64,000 bases of DNA from Deltaproteobacteria bacterium (GCA_020632715.1 JACKFA010000003.1:806001-870000), one strand, 5' to 3'; positions 54,040 to 62,960 are shown, numbered from the stretch's first letter. The notes: generated from the letters alone by a model not told the origin. Numbers and translations are program-made.

Positions 54040-54969
54040 GTGACGCTCCCGGCCCGCCTGCTCCCGGCCCTCCTCGCCCTTGGCCTCGCGGCCTGCGCCG
54101 CGAGCGTCCCGATCGTGCCCCTCGCGGAGCTCGACGAGGGCGCCCCCGAGCTCCGTCGCGTCGGCGACGCCGGTCGCGCCGTCGCCTTCACCGTGGAGGG
54201 GCCCGAGGACGCGCCCGCCGTCGTGCTCGTCCACCCCTGGGCGGGCTCGGGCCGCGTGTGGGACGCCCTCCTCCCGGCCTTCACCGGCGCGCGCCGGGTC
54301 GTGCGCGTCGACCTCCCGGGGCACGGCCGCTCCGACAAGCCTGCGCTGTCCTACACCGTCGAGCGCGGCGCGGACGCGGTCGTCGCCGTCATGGACGCCC
54401 TCGGCGTCGCGCGCGCCGACGTCGTCGGGAACTCGCTCGGCGGCGCGGTCGCGCTCGCCGTCGTCCGCGACCACCCGGAGCGCGTGGACCGCCTCGTGCT
54501 CATCGACGCGCTCGGGGGCGGCGCCGTCCCGGGCGTGTTCGCGTCGTTCATCGGCACCTACTTCACCCCCGCGGCCTTCCACGGCGTCGACGACGGCCTC
54601 ATCGAGCTCTTCGCCCGCTGGTTCGTCTTCGAGCGGCGCACCATCTGGAACGACCGCTTCCTCTCGCGGCTCCTGAGCCTCCGCGCGGCCCCCGACGGCT
54701 GGGCCTTCAGCCGCGCGGTCGCGACCACCCTCCGGAGCGCGGTCGCCTTCGACGCGACGCCGTGGCTCCCGGCCATCACGGCGCCCACGCTCGTCGTCTG
54801 GGGGGACTCCGACCTCGTCATCCGCGAGAGCGCCGGCGAGCACCTCGCGAGCCGCATCCCGGGCGCGCGCCTCGTCGTGCTCGACGACTGCGGCCACATG
54901 CCGGAGCTCGACTGCCCGGCCGACCTCCTCGCCGCGCTACGGCCCTTCCTCGGGCTCGCCGCGCCCTGA
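54040..54969 (+). CDS. Alpha/beta-hydrolase lipoprotein
   Basis: The 309-residue product has a signal peptide ending LGLAAC, a good lipobox, so it is a membrane-anchored periplasmic hydrolase. The catalytic triad is visible: Ser in GNSLGG (near residue 130), Asp in VVWGDSDLV, and His in DDCGHMPEL. VLVHPWAGSGRVWDAL holds the oxyanion region and RVDLPGHGRSDKP is typical. Substrate unknown; esterases, lipases and haloperoxidase-like enzymes share this fold. Its last 33 bases overlap the convergent globin gene. Confidence 0.85.
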   Translation: MTLPARLLPALLALGLAACAASVPIVPLAELDEGAPELRRVGDAGRAVAFTVEGPEDAPAVVLVHPWAGSGRVWDALLPAFTGARRVVRVDLPGHGRSDKPALSYTVERGADAVVAVMDALGVARADVVGNSLGGAVALAVVRDHPERVDRLVLIDALGGGAVPGVFASFIGTYFTPAAFHGVDDGLIELFARWFVFERRTIWNDRFLSRLLSLRAAPDGWAFSRAVATTLRSAVAFDATPWLPAITAPTLVVWGDSDLVIRESAGEHLASRIPGARLVVLDDCGHMPELDCPADLLAALRPFLGLAAP

Positions 54970-55419
54970 CCCGGCGCCGCCGGCGAGGAGCCCGCCGAGG
55001 CGCGGCCCGAGCCGCTCGGCGACGACCTCGTGATCGCAGCTCTCGGGGTCGACGCCCTCGCCGAGGACGTCGCCCTTGAGCCCCTCCTCGTGGGCGAGCC
55101 AGCGCGCGGCGATGTCGTCGGGGACGCCGTGGTCGGCGAGCGTCTGCGCGAGGATCCGCCGCCGCCGGAGGAAGTGGCCGCCGAGGATGGGCGAGGCGCG
55201 GTGCGCGTGCGCGATGCTCCGCCCCGAGTAGGGCGTGCCCGCGCCGAGGTGCGCCGAGGCGAAGCGGATCTCCATCTCGGTGATCCGCGCCTTCGGCTTC
55301 CCCTCGAAGAGGAAGCCGATCATCACGTCGCCGAAGACGCGCGCCGTGAAGTCCTCGATGATCGCGCGCACGCCGGGCTCGCCCCCGAGGCGCTCGAAGT
55401 CGGTCGCACCCGCCGCCAT
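54937..55419 (-). CDS. Truncated hemoglobin (group 1-like)
   Basis: The 160-residue product is a 2-over-2 globin: FERLGGEPGVRAIIEDFTAR, FGDVMIGFLFEGKPKARI and RSIAHAHRASPILGGHF, the last carrying the proximal His (about residue 73). It binds haem and probably handles oxygen or nitric oxide. The first 35 residues fit the family; the C-terminal tail of about 30 residues rich in Gly, Glu and Arg is extra. The ATG overlaps the trpB stop by one base (TGATG), so it is coupled to trpB. It overlaps the 3' end of the hydrolase gene. Confidence 0.88.
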   Translation of the reverse strand: MAAGATDFERLGGEPGVRAIIEDFTARVFGDVMIGFLFEGKPKARITEMEIRFASAHLGAGTPYSGRSIAHAHRASPILGGHFLRRRRILAQTLADHGVPDDIAARWLAHEEGLKGDVLGEGVDPESCDHEVVAERLGPRLGGLLAGGAGSGRGEPEEGP

Positions 55420-56621
55420 CAGCCGATCTCGAGCCCCATGCGCGCGGCCACCGTGTGCGTGTCCTTGTCGCCGCGGCCGGAGAGGTTCACGACGACATCG
55501 GCGTCCGGGCCGAGCTCGCGCGCGACGACGACCGCGTGCGCGATGGCGTGCGACGACTCGAGCGCCGGGATGATCCCCTCCTGCCGGCAGAGGAGCTCGA
55601 AGCCGGCGAGCGCCTCGTCGTCCGTGACGGCGACGTACTCGACGCGCCCCGTGTCCTTCAGGAACGCGTGCTCCGGCCCGACGCCCGGGTAGTCGAGCCC
55701 CGCGGACACGCTGTGCGTCTCGGTGATCTGCCCGTCGCCGTCCTGGAGGAGGTAGGTCTTCGTGCCGTGCAGGACGCCGACCGACCCGGCCACGAGCGTC
55801 GCCGCGTGGCGCCCCGTGCCGACGCCGTCGCCGGCGGCCTCGACGCCGATCATCCGGACCGACGGCGCGTCGAGGAACGGGTGGAAGAGGCCGATGGCGT
55901 TCGAGCCGCCGCCGACGCAGGCGACGAGGGCGTCGGGGAGGGTCTTCCCGCCGGCCTGCTCGGCGAACTGCGCGCGCGCCTCGCGGCCGATGACCGCCTG
56001 GAAGTCGCGGACCATCGTCGGGTAAGGGTGCGGCCCGGACGCCGAGCCGATGACGTAGAAGGTGTCGTCGACGTGGCGCACCCAGTCGCGCATGGCCTCG
56101 TTCATCGCGTCCTTGAGCGTCTTCGAGCCCGACTCGACCGCGCGCACCTCGGCCCCGAGGAGGCGCATCCGAAAGACGTTGAGCCGCTGCCGCGCGATGT
56201 CCTCGGAGCCCATGAAGACGACGCAGGGCATGCCGAAGCGCGCGGCGACCGTGGCCGTCGCGACGCCGTGCTGCCCGGCGCCCGTCTCGGCGATGATCCG
56301 CGTCTTGCCCATGTGCCGCGCGAGCAGCACCTGACCGACGCAGTTGTTGATCTTGTGCGCGCCGGTGTGGTTCAGGTCCTCGCGCTTGAGCCAGATCCGG
56401 GCGCCGCCGGCGTGGGCGGTGAGGCGCTCGGCGAGGTAGAGCGGCGAGGGCCGCCCGACGTAGTGGCGGAGGAGCGGCTCGAGCTCGGCCGCGAAGGCGG
56501 CGGAGGGGACGATGTCGGCGAAGGCCCGCTCGAGCTCGAGCAGGTTCGGCATGAGGATCTCGGAGACGTAGCGGCCGCCGAATTCTCCGAAGCGCCCGGC
56601 GCGTGGGCTCTGGCTCGTCAT
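55419..56621 (-). CDS. trpB: Tryptophan synthase beta chain
   Basis: TrpB condenses indole with serine using pyridoxal phosphate. GRFGEFGGRYVSEILMPNL opens the protein; the PLP lysine is Lys90 in HTGAHKIN; the phosphate loop is GGGSNAIG and the Glu/Ser region is ETGAGQHGVATA. SAGLDYPGVGPEHA and the C-terminal NLSGRGDKD are also typical. Length 400 residues. No trpA, trpC or trpF lies next to it, so in this genome trpB is apart from trpA or the neighbouring order is different. I chose ATG 56621; a GGGAGAG site lies before it. Confidence 0.95.
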   Translation of the reverse strand: MTSQSPRAGRFGEFGGRYVSEILMPNLLELERAFADIVPSAAFAAELEPLLRHYVGRPSPLYLAERLTAHAGGARIWLKREDLNHTGAHKINNCVGQVLLARHMGKTRIIAETGAGQHGVATATVAARFGMPCVVFMGSEDIARQRLNVFRMRLLGAEVRAVESGSKTLKDAMNEAMRDWVRHVDDTFYVIGSASGPHPYPTMVRDFQAVIGREARAQFAEQAGGKTLPDALVACVGGGSNAIGLFHPFLDAPSVRMIGVEAAGDGVGTGRHAATLVAGSVGVLHGTKTYLLQDGDGQITETHSVSAGLDYPGVGPEHAFLKDTGRVEYVAVTDDEALAGFELLCRQEGIIPALESSHAIAHAVVVARELGPDADVVVNLSGRGDKDTHTVAARMGLEIG

Positions 56622-56731
56622 GCGGGGTCTCTCCCGGTGGGGGTCGCGCCGCGCGAGGACGCGCCGGCGGGCACCCTCTATACCCCGACCGCGAGCCGGG
56701 CGCACCGTTCGTGCGAGCGCCGCCGTGCCGC

Positions 56732-56761
56732 TTGCCGATGGGCCGGCTCATCTCCTATCGT
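56732..56761 (+). promoter_or_regulatory. Predicted promoter of the 56769 TPR gene (leaderless)
   Basis: TTGCCG (56732-56737), 18 bases, TATCGT (56756-56761), then seven bases to the GTG at 56769, with no ribosome site. Confidence 0.55.
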
Positions 56762-56768
56762 AGCGCCC

Positions 56769-58163
56769 GTGAGACGCGCCCTCCTCATCTCCGCATTCCT
56801 CTGGCCGCTGCCGGCGCTCGCCGCGCCGCCGGCGGCCGACGAGCCACCACCCGCCGAGCCCGCCGAGGCCGCCCCCGCGGCCGACGAACCCGCGCCGACC
56901 GAGGCGCCGCCGGCGTCTCCGGCCGACGAGGTGCTCGCGCTCCGGCAGAAGCGCGCGAAGGAGCTCCGGGCGCGCGCCGCCACGATGCTCGCGAGCGGCC
57001 GCACCGACGAGGGCATCGACGCCCTCCGCGCCGCGCTCGACGCCTACCCCGCCTACCCGCTCGCGCTGAACGAGCTCGGCGCCGCGTTCGCGAAGAAGGG
57101 GAAGCTCGCCGAGGCGCAGGCCTCCTTCGAGGCGGCGCTCGAGCTCGACCCGAGCATGACCACCGCGCGGGCGAACCTCGCCGAGGTGCTGCGGCGCCAG
57201 AACCGGCACGAGGACGCGCTCGCCGAGCTCGGGAAGGTCGTCGAGGCGGATCCGCGCGACGCCGGCGCGTGGTACTCGACCGCCGCGAGCCTGATGACGC
57301 TGAAGCGGGAGCCGCAGGCGCTCTTCGCGATGGAGCGCTACCTCGAGGTCGCGCCCAAGGGTGCGGGCGACAAGGAGCGCGTGGCGTCGGTCGGCGAGCG
57401 GGTGAAGGCCCTCCGCGACGACGGCGTCGCCCCCGAGGCGCCCTGGGCCGCCGCCGTGGCGGAGACCCCCGAGACGCCGCCCGAGCCCGGGGAGCCGAGC
57501 GAGCCGACGGTCGCGGTGGCGCCCGGCGAGCTGCCGTTCCACGTCGGCGACACGGCGTACTACGCGAAGCGCTACGGCGACGCGCTCAAGAGCTACGAGG
57601 CAGACCTCGCCGGGCACCCGGACGACGTGGCGCTGCTCTACAAGATCGGCGCGACGAAGGCCGTGATGAACGACTACGCGGGGGCGCTGCGGGCGTGGCG
57701 GCAGGCGCTCGTCCTCGAGCCCGACCGCCCGCTCCTCCTCCGCCACATCGCGCTCGCCCTCGTCCGGGTGCAGGCCGCGGCGGCGGCGCAGCACCCGGAC
57801 GTGAGCGACCCCATCGAGGCCGCGCGGCTCGCGATCATCGCGGGCGATCCGGCGCACGCGCTCGTCGAGCTCGCGGACCAGCCCGGCCCCGTCGCGGGCC
57901 AGCTCCGCGGCGAGGCGATGCTGATGCTCGCCGACCTCGAGGGGGCGCGGAAGCAGTTCGAGGCGCTCATCGCCGAGGATCCCGAGAACCGGGACGCGCA
58001 GGGGGGGCTCGCCGAGGCGCTCGTGCGCGAGGGGGCGAAGGCGCCCGCCGACCAGGCGATGGCGGCGTGGCTCGGCGACCGGACGGTCGCGCCGGAGACG
58101 TTCCTCGTGCTCCGTCAGGAGGCGCAGCTCACGCGCCTGACCTCGGAGCCCGAGGAGGAGTGA
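56769..58163 (+). CDS. Exported TPR-repeat protein
   Basis: The 464-residue product begins with a signal peptide (RALLISAFLWPLPALA) and an Ala/Pro/Glu-rich linker. TPR units follow: LALNELGAAFAKKGKLAEAQ, ALELDPSMTTARANLAEVL, then a second block after about residue 255 (KRYGDALKSYEADLAGHPDD, KIGATKAVMNDYAGALRAW). It is probably periplasmic or outer-membrane-associated and acts as a scaffold. No enzymatic motif is present. Its stop overlaps the thioesterase start (TGATG), so they form a unit. Confidence 0.82.
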   Translation: MRRALLISAFLWPLPALAAPPAADEPPPAEPAEAAPAADEPAPTEAPPASPADEVLALRQKRAKELRARAATMLASGRTDEGIDALRAALDAYPAYPLALNELGAAFAKKGKLAEAQASFEAALELDPSMTTARANLAEVLRRQNRHEDALAELGKVVEADPRDAGAWYSTAASLMTLKREPQALFAMERYLEVAPKGAGDKERVASVGERVKALRDDGVAPEAPWAAAVAETPETPPEPGEPSEPTVAVAPGELPFHVGDTAYYAKRYGDALKSYEADLAGHPDDVALLYKIGATKAVMNDYAGALRAWRQALVLEPDRPLLLRHIALALVRVQAAAAAQHPDVSDPIEAARLAIIAGDPAHALVELADQPGPVAGQLRGEAMLMLADLEGARKQFEALIAEDPENRDAQGGLAEALVREGAKAPADQAMAAWLGDRTVAPETFLVLRQEAQLTRLTSEPEEE

Positions 58164-58972
58164 TGGGCGAGGACGCCCTCGGCGCCGCGCTCGGCACGCT
58201 GGCGGTCGGCGAGGACGGCGTCGCGCGCGGGGAGATCCCGGCGTCGTGGGCGCAGGGGCGCGCGTCGTTCGGTGGGCTCGTGCTCGCGGTCGCCCTGCGG
58301 GCGATGCGCGCGCGCGTCCCGGCGGACCGGGAGACGCGGAGCCTCCTCTGCGCGTTCGTGGGGCCGCTGTCGCCGGGGGCCGTCGCGGTCGACGTGCGCG
58401 AGCTCCGCGCGGGGCGCGCGGCGACCCACGTCCACGCGATCGTGAGGCAGGGCGACGCCGTCGCCGCCTCGGTGAGCGGGGTCTTCGGGGCCGCGCGGCC
58501 GTCGGGTGTCGTGAAGGGCGCGGCGCTCGCCTCACCGCCGCCGGCGCGCGAGGGGCTCATCCCGCTCCGCTACCTCGAGGGCGTCACGCCGCGGTTCACG
58601 CGGCACTTCGAGTACGCCTTCACCCCGCGGAGCCTCCCCTTCCAGGGCGGCGGCGAGGGCGGGCTCGAGGGGTGGTGCCGGCTCCCGGAGGCTCGCGGCG
58701 TGGCAGCGGACGAGCTCGTCGTCGCGCTCGTCGACGCCTGGCCGACCGCGGTCCTCCCGATGCTGAAGACGCCGGCGCCCGCGAGCTCGCTGACGTGGGC
58801 CATCGACTTCGTGCCGCACGCGCCCGCGTCGTCGCCCGACGCCTGGTGGTGGTACGCCTCCACGCTCGACGCCGCGCGCGACGGTTACGCGCAGGCGGAC
58901 GCGCGGCTCTACACGGCGGAGGGGGAGCTCGCCGCGCTGAGCCGTCAGTCGATGGTCGTCTTCGACGGCTGA
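58163..58972 (+). CDS. Acyl-CoA thioesterase family protein (double hot-dog fold)
   Basis: The 269-residue product matches the TesB-like/4HBT_3 thioesterase family: an N-terminal hot-dog with GRASFGGLVLAVALRAM and SLLCAFVGPLSPGAVAVDV, and a second hot-dog with LEGVTPRFTRHFEYAF and ASSLTWAIDFVPHAP, ending YTAEGELAALSRQSMVVF. Such enzymes hydrolyse acyl-CoA. The active-site residues cannot be named with confidence. The start at 58163 overlaps the TPR stop. Downstream lies a long palindrome between this gene and the convergent ligase gene, so thioesterase and ligase may have opposing roles on acyl-CoA. Confidence 0.85.
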   Translation: MGEDALGAALGTLAVGEDGVARGEIPASWAQGRASFGGLVLAVALRAMRARVPADRETRSLLCAFVGPLSPGAVAVDVRELRAGRAATHVHAIVRQGDAVAASVSGVFGAARPSGVVKGAALASPPPAREGLIPLRYLEGVTPRFTRHFEYAFTPRSLPFQGGGEGGLEGWCRLPEARGVAADELVVALVDAWPTAVLPMLKTPAPASSLTWAIDFVPHAPASSPDAWWWYASTLDAARDGYAQADARLYTAEGELAALSRQSMVVFDG

Positions 58973-58997
58973 GCCCCGGCGGCCGCGACGGGCCGCC

Positions 58998-59031
58998 AGC
59001 AGCGCTCGGGGAAATTTCCCCGAGCGCTGCT
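58998..59031. terminator. Perfect 34-base palindrome, likely bidirectional terminator
   Basis: Two 17-base arms (AGCAGCGCTCGGGGAAA and its exact complement) meet with no spacer between the thioesterase gene and the convergent acyl-CoA ligase gene. A hairpin formed in either direction would end in AAA/TTT near the loop, not a T-run after the stem, so termination would depend on the strong GC stem. Confidence 0.65.
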
Positions 59032-59051
59032 AGAGCGCGCCGCGCGCCACG

Positions 59052-60818
59052 TCAGGCGTACATGCCCTCGATGACGCTCGCGTACTTCTCGTTCACGGCC
59101 TTCCGCTTCACCTTCATCGTGGGCGTCATCTCGCCGCCCTCGACGGAGAAGTCGACCGGGACGATCGTCACCTTCTTGATGGTCTGGACGCGGGCGAGCT
59201 TCTCGTTGAGCTTCTCGATCTCGCCCATGAGCCACTTGTTGAAGATCGGGCAGCTCGCGGCCTGCTCGGAGTCCTTGGCGGGGCTCCCGGCGGCGGCCGC
59301 GTCCTGCGCGACGCGGTCGGCGTCGAGCGTGATGAGCGCCGTCAGGAACTTCCGGCGGTCGCCGATGACGACGGCCTGCGACACGACGGGGATCGCCTTC
59401 AGCAGGCCCTCGAGCACCTGCGGCGCGATGTTCTCGCCGCCCGCGGTGATGATGAGGTCCTTCTTGCGGTCGGTGATCTGGAGGAAGCCGTCCTTGTCGA
59501 TGACGCCGATGTCGCCCGAGTGGAGCCAGCCCTCGGCGTCGAGCGCGGCCGCCGTCGCCTCGGGGTTCTTGTAGTACCCCTTGAAGACGTGGCGCCCGCG
59601 CATGCAGACCTCACCATCCTCGGCGATCTTGAGCTCGGCGCCCGGGAAGACGTAGCCGGCCTTGCCGGTCTTGTAGCGCCCCGGGGTCGAGATGGTCGCC
59701 GGGCCCGAGCACTCGCTCATGCCGTAGACCTCGTAGATCGGCACGCCGAGGGAGAGGAAGAACTCGAGCGTGTCGCGCCCGATCGGCGCGGCGGAGGTGA
59801 TCTGGAAGCGGCAGCGGTCGAGGCCGAGGCGCTCCTTCACCTTCGAGAAGACGAGCTTGTCGGCGAGCCCGTAGAAGAGCCCCTTCGACTTGCCCTCCTG
59901 CTCGGCGAAGCCGCCGGCGAGGCCCTGCGAGCGCGCCCAAGCCGCGATCTTCTTCTTGAGGCCCGTGTTCTGGGCGCCGGCCTGCATGACCTTCGCCTGG
60001 ATCTTCTCCCAGACGCGCGGCACGCCGAGGAAGAGGTGCGGCCGCACCTCGCGGAGGTTGTCGCCGAGGGCGTCCATGCTCTCCGCGAAGTAGGTCGTGA
60101 GGCCCGCGGACATCGGCCCGTGGATGGACACGAGCTGCTCGGCGATGTGCGAGAGCGGGAGGTAGCTGAGGAGGCACTCGCCGGGCTGCGCAGCGATCGT
60201 GTCGAGCGCGATCTTCGAGGTCCACGTCAGGTTGTCGTGGGTGATCATGACGGCTTTGGGGTTGCCCGTCGTGCCCGAGGTGTAGATGAGCGTGCAGGTG
60301 TCGTCGGGCTTCTGCGCGGCGATGCGCGCCTCGAGCTCGCTCTCCGGCACGCTCTCGCCGGCGTCGAGGAGGTCCTGCCAGGAGAGCACGAAGTCGTCGT
60401 CGTGCGTGCCCTCGATCATGACGACGGCCTTGAGCTTCGGGAGCTGGTCCCGCACCGCGAGGAACTTGTCCGCGTGCTCCTTGTTCTGCGCGACGGCCAC
60501 GGCGCAGTCGGCGTGATCGGTGATGTACGCGCACTGCTCGGGGCTGTTGGTCGTGTAGATCCCGGCCGGGAAGCCGCCCGCGAGGATCGCGCCGATGTCG
60601 GCCGCGAACCACTCGGGGCTGTTCCAGCCGATGATCGAGACGCCCGTCCCCGGGGTCACGCCGAGCTTGATGAAGCCTCGCGCGACCTTCCGCGCGGCGG
60701 CCCGATATTCGGACCAGCTCGTCTTCTTCCAGCTGCCGTTCTTCTTCTCGGCGAGCGCGGGCTGAGCGCCCCACTTCTGCGCCGCCTCGTCGAGCACCTG
60801 CATCACCGTCCGCGCCAT
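59052..60818 (-). CDS. Long-chain acyl-CoA synthetase (AMP-forming)
   Basis: The 588-residue product is a fatty acid-CoA ligase of the long-chain or bubblegum type. Motifs: YTSGTTGNPKAVMITHDN (phosphate loop, canonical here), YGMSECSGPATIS, GWLHSGDIG and TDRKKDLIITAGGENIAP, with PTMKVKRKAV carrying the C-terminal lysine. The family length (about 590-620) fits. The ATG at 60818 has GAGGAGGA upstream; an in-frame start at 60896 would overlap the promoter. It activates fatty acids for degradation or lipid synthesis. This is the second such ligase in the window and, unlike the one at 1-1642, has a standard motif. Confidence 0.93.
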   Translation of the reverse strand: MARTVMQVLDEAAQKWGAQPALAEKKNGSWKKTSWSEYRAAARKVARGFIKLGVTPGTGVSIIGWNSPEWFAADIGAILAGGFPAGIYTTNSPEQCAYITDHADCAVAVAQNKEHADKFLAVRDQLPKLKAVVMIEGTHDDDFVLSWQDLLDAGESVPESELEARIAAQKPDDTCTLIYTSGTTGNPKAVMITHDNLTWTSKIALDTIAAQPGECLLSYLPLSHIAEQLVSIHGPMSAGLTTYFAESMDALGDNLREVRPHLFLGVPRVWEKIQAKVMQAGAQNTGLKKKIAAWARSQGLAGGFAEQEGKSKGLFYGLADKLVFSKVKERLGLDRCRFQITSAAPIGRDTLEFFLSLGVPIYEVYGMSECSGPATISTPGRYKTGKAGYVFPGAELKIAEDGEVCMRGRHVFKGYYKNPEATAAALDAEGWLHSGDIGVIDKDGFLQITDRKKDLIITAGGENIAPQVLEGLLKAIPVVSQAVVIGDRRKFLTALITLDADRVAQDAAAAGSPAKDSEQAASCPIFNKWLMGEIEKLNEKLARVQTIKKVTIVPVDFSVEGGEMTPTMKVKRKAVNEKYASVIEGMYA

Positions 60819-60894
60819 CGACCAGTCCTCCTCGTCTCCGTCACCGTCGCCGGTTCCCGCTGTCCTCGAGTCCCCGTGATTTCGAGCGTTCGCC

Positions 60895-60924
60895 AATTAA
60901 TCACGAGAGAATCGACCTGACAAC
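60895..60924 (-). promoter_or_regulatory. Predicted promoter of the acyl-CoA synthetase gene
   Basis: On the minus strand TTGTCA (60924-60919), about 18 bases, TTAATT (60900-60895). It shares its -35 region with the divergent promoter of the PQQ-type gene. Confidence 0.5.
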
Positions 60925-60945
60925 GCGCGGCCGCCCCCTTACGCT
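60917..60945 (+). promoter_or_regulatory. Predicted promoter of the PQQ-type propeller gene
   Basis: CTGACA (60917-60922), 17 bases, TACGCT (60940-60945). It overlaps the divergent promoter of the acyl-CoA synthetase gene at TGACAA. Confidence 0.55.
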
Positions 60946-61051
60946 AGGCGCCGTCTCGCGCGCGCCGCGCTCTCGCCCAGAGCGCCGCGCCGCGCGCGAG
61001 CGAGCCTCGCCCCGGCGGAATCTCCGCCGGGCCCACGTGTTTCCCGGGACC

Positions 61052-62389
61052 ATGACGATGCACCGACGACGCTTCCTCCTCACCGCCGGCGCGGCCCTCG
61101 CGCTCGGCCCGACCCTCGCCACGAGCGACGCCTTCGCGCGCAGGAAGAAGAAGAAGAAGAAGCCCGACGTCGACGAGCCCGTGAAGGGCACCGGCAAGGG
61201 CTCCGACATGCCCGAGGAGGTGAACGGCGGGCCGATCCCGCTCGGGCCGTGGCGCTACGGGAAGTCGTCGACCGCGACCGACGCGATGCTGATGTTCCGC
61301 GGCAACCCGACGCACACGTTCTACGGCACGGGGCCGGTGCCGACGAAGCCGAAGGTGCGCTGGAAGCACCGGATGATCGACTACGACGCGCTCTACTACG
61401 GCACGCCCCACGTCTGGAAGGGCACGGGCTGGACGGGGCAGGCCGGCTACCTCGACGGCTACGTGTTCGTCGGGAGCCAGGGGCGGAACCTGTACGCGTT
61501 CGAGGCGGCGACGGGCAAGGTGCGCTGGCGGTACCAGGCCGGGCGCATGTTCAAGTCGAGCCTCTGCATCTACGAGAACCGGCTCTACATCGGCAACGTC
61601 GACGACTGGCTCCGCTGCTTCGACGCGAAGACGGGCGAGGTGCTGTGGCGCGTGAACACGCACCACGACCTCGACAGCTCGCCGTGCGTGGTCGACGGGC
61701 GGCTCTACATCGCGGGCGAGAACGGGTACGCGCGGTGCCTCGATCCGATGACGGGGGAGCAGATCTGGAAGGCGTTCGTGGGCGGCTTGAACCGCGGGCC
61801 GAAGCCGGGGTCGTACGGGAGCGAGACGTCGCCGGCGGTGGTCGACGGGGAGCTCTACACGGCGACCTACGACGGGGAGCTCTTCAACCTCGACATCGAG
61901 ACGGGGAAGAAGCGCTGGATCGCGAAGACGCACGAGGACACGGACGCGAGCCCGGTCGTGTCGGGCGACTACGTGTACGTGGCGGCCGAGGAGAAGGCGC
62001 CCTACGTCTACTGCTTCTCCCGGAAGGACGGGAAGGAGATCTGGAAGATGAAGGGGCGGCGCGGCTTCTGGTCGACGCCGGCGATCGTGGGCGACACGCT
62101 GACCATCGGGGGCGACGACTCGCGGGTGTACGCGGTCGACAAGATGACCGGGAAGGAGAAGTGGACGACGAAGCTCGGGGCGCAGACGTGGTCGAGCCCG
62201 GCCGTGGTCGACGACAAGGTCGTCATCGGCTGCTTCGACGGCAACCTCTACTGCCTCGACCACAAGACGGGGAAGGAGGTGTGGAAGCTGAAGCTCGGCG
62301 GGCGCATCCACTCGACCCCGATCATCATGAAGGGCGTCATCTACATCGGCACGGGCGACGGCGAGTTCTACGCGATCGAGCAGGGCTGA
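61052..62389 (+). CDS. Tat-exported PQQ-like beta-propeller protein
   Basis: The 445-residue product has a twin-arginine signal (HRRRFLLTAGAALALGP), a Lys-rich stretch, then repeated propeller blades typical of PQQ-binding or BamB-like proteins: NLYAFEAATGKVRWRYQAG, WLRCFDAKTGEVLWRV, YARCLDPMTGEQIWKAFVG, YCFSRKDGKEIWKM, VYAVDKMTGKEKWTTKLG, LYCLDHKTGKEVWKLKLG. There are roughly seven blades, each with a D-x-x-T/D-G-x-x-x-W core. No PQQ dehydrogenase Cys pair is seen, so it is likely a structural or binding protein in the periplasm. It sits next to a large intergenic repeat array. Confidence 0.88.
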   Translation: MTMHRRRFLLTAGAALALGPTLATSDAFARRKKKKKKPDVDEPVKGTGKGSDMPEEVNGGPIPLGPWRYGKSSTATDAMLMFRGNPTHTFYGTGPVPTKPKVRWKHRMIDYDALYYGTPHVWKGTGWTGQAGYLDGYVFVGSQGRNLYAFEAATGKVRWRYQAGRMFKSSLCIYENRLYIGNVDDWLRCFDAKTGEVLWRVNTHHDLDSSPCVVDGRLYIAGENGYARCLDPMTGEQIWKAFVGGLNRGPKPGSYGSETSPAVVDGELYTATYDGELFNLDIETGKKRWIAKTHEDTDASPVVSGDYVYVAAEEKAPYVYCFSRKDGKEIWKMKGRRGFWSTPAIVGDTLTIGGDDSRVYAVDKMTGKEKWTTKLGAQTWSSPAVVDDKVVIGCFDGNLYCLDHKTGKEVWKLKLGGRIHSTPIIMKGVIYIGTGDGEFYAIEQG

Positions 62390-62423
62390 CGCCCTCGGGA
62401 CGTCGCGTGAGCTGAGAACGTGA

Positions 62424-62960
62424 CCACGGAGACACGGAGACACGGAGGGGGCACGGAGAGGAGAGGGAGGTGATGGATTTCGCGGTGCCCTTCGGGGCTC
62501 TGTGGTCCCGACAGGCTCCGTGGGAGCGGACCACGGAGGCACGGAGGCACGGAGGGCCTTGTGGAAGGAACAACCTCCTGCGCGTGAGTCGGGGCGACGT
62601 GCCTCGGGCGAGCTCGGTGGGAGGAAGGTGGGGGTGACCGACCGTCCCGCCTCCGCGCTCCTCCCTCCCCGGACGACACCGAGCCAGGACCCAAGACGTG
62701 GTCCGAAGGGCCACTGAACCCTCCGTGCCTCCGTGCCTCCGTGGTTGTCCCTTCGGATCAGCGACTTACGCAGCAGTGCGCCGCCCTCGATGGCCAGTGG
62801 GGTTCCTCCTCCCTCCCCTCCGTGCCCCCTCCGTGTCTCCGCGTCTCCGTGGTTACCCCCACGGACCAAGACACGACACAAGCAGCGCTGCGCCACCAGC
62901 CGGAGTCCCGCTCCCGTCCCCTCCGTGCGCCCTCCGTGTCTCCGTGTCTCCGTGGTTACC
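62424..62960. repeat. Intergenic inverted-repeat array (CACGGAG arms), nested
   Basis: Two left arms lie at about 62424-62459 (CCACGGAGACACGGAGACA type) and 62531-62556 (CCACGGAGGCACGGAGGCA type). Three right arms, in reverse complement, lie at 62719-62744 (CCTCCGTGCCTCCGTGGT type), about 62816-62853 and about 62916-62958 (CCGTGTCTCCGTGTCTCCG type). The inner pair 62531/62719 is complementary over 26 bases. The outer pair uses the GACACGG variant on both sides, so the copies are nested. It fills the gap of about 607 bases between two convergent genes. No credible coding sequence is seen in it. A related element lies at 41035-41220. Confidence 0.82.

Noticed and set aside
62424..62960. CRISPR-like reading of the CACGGAG repeats
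   Set aside because: Spacing is irregular, the repeat units occur in opposite orientations, and no cas gene is nearby.
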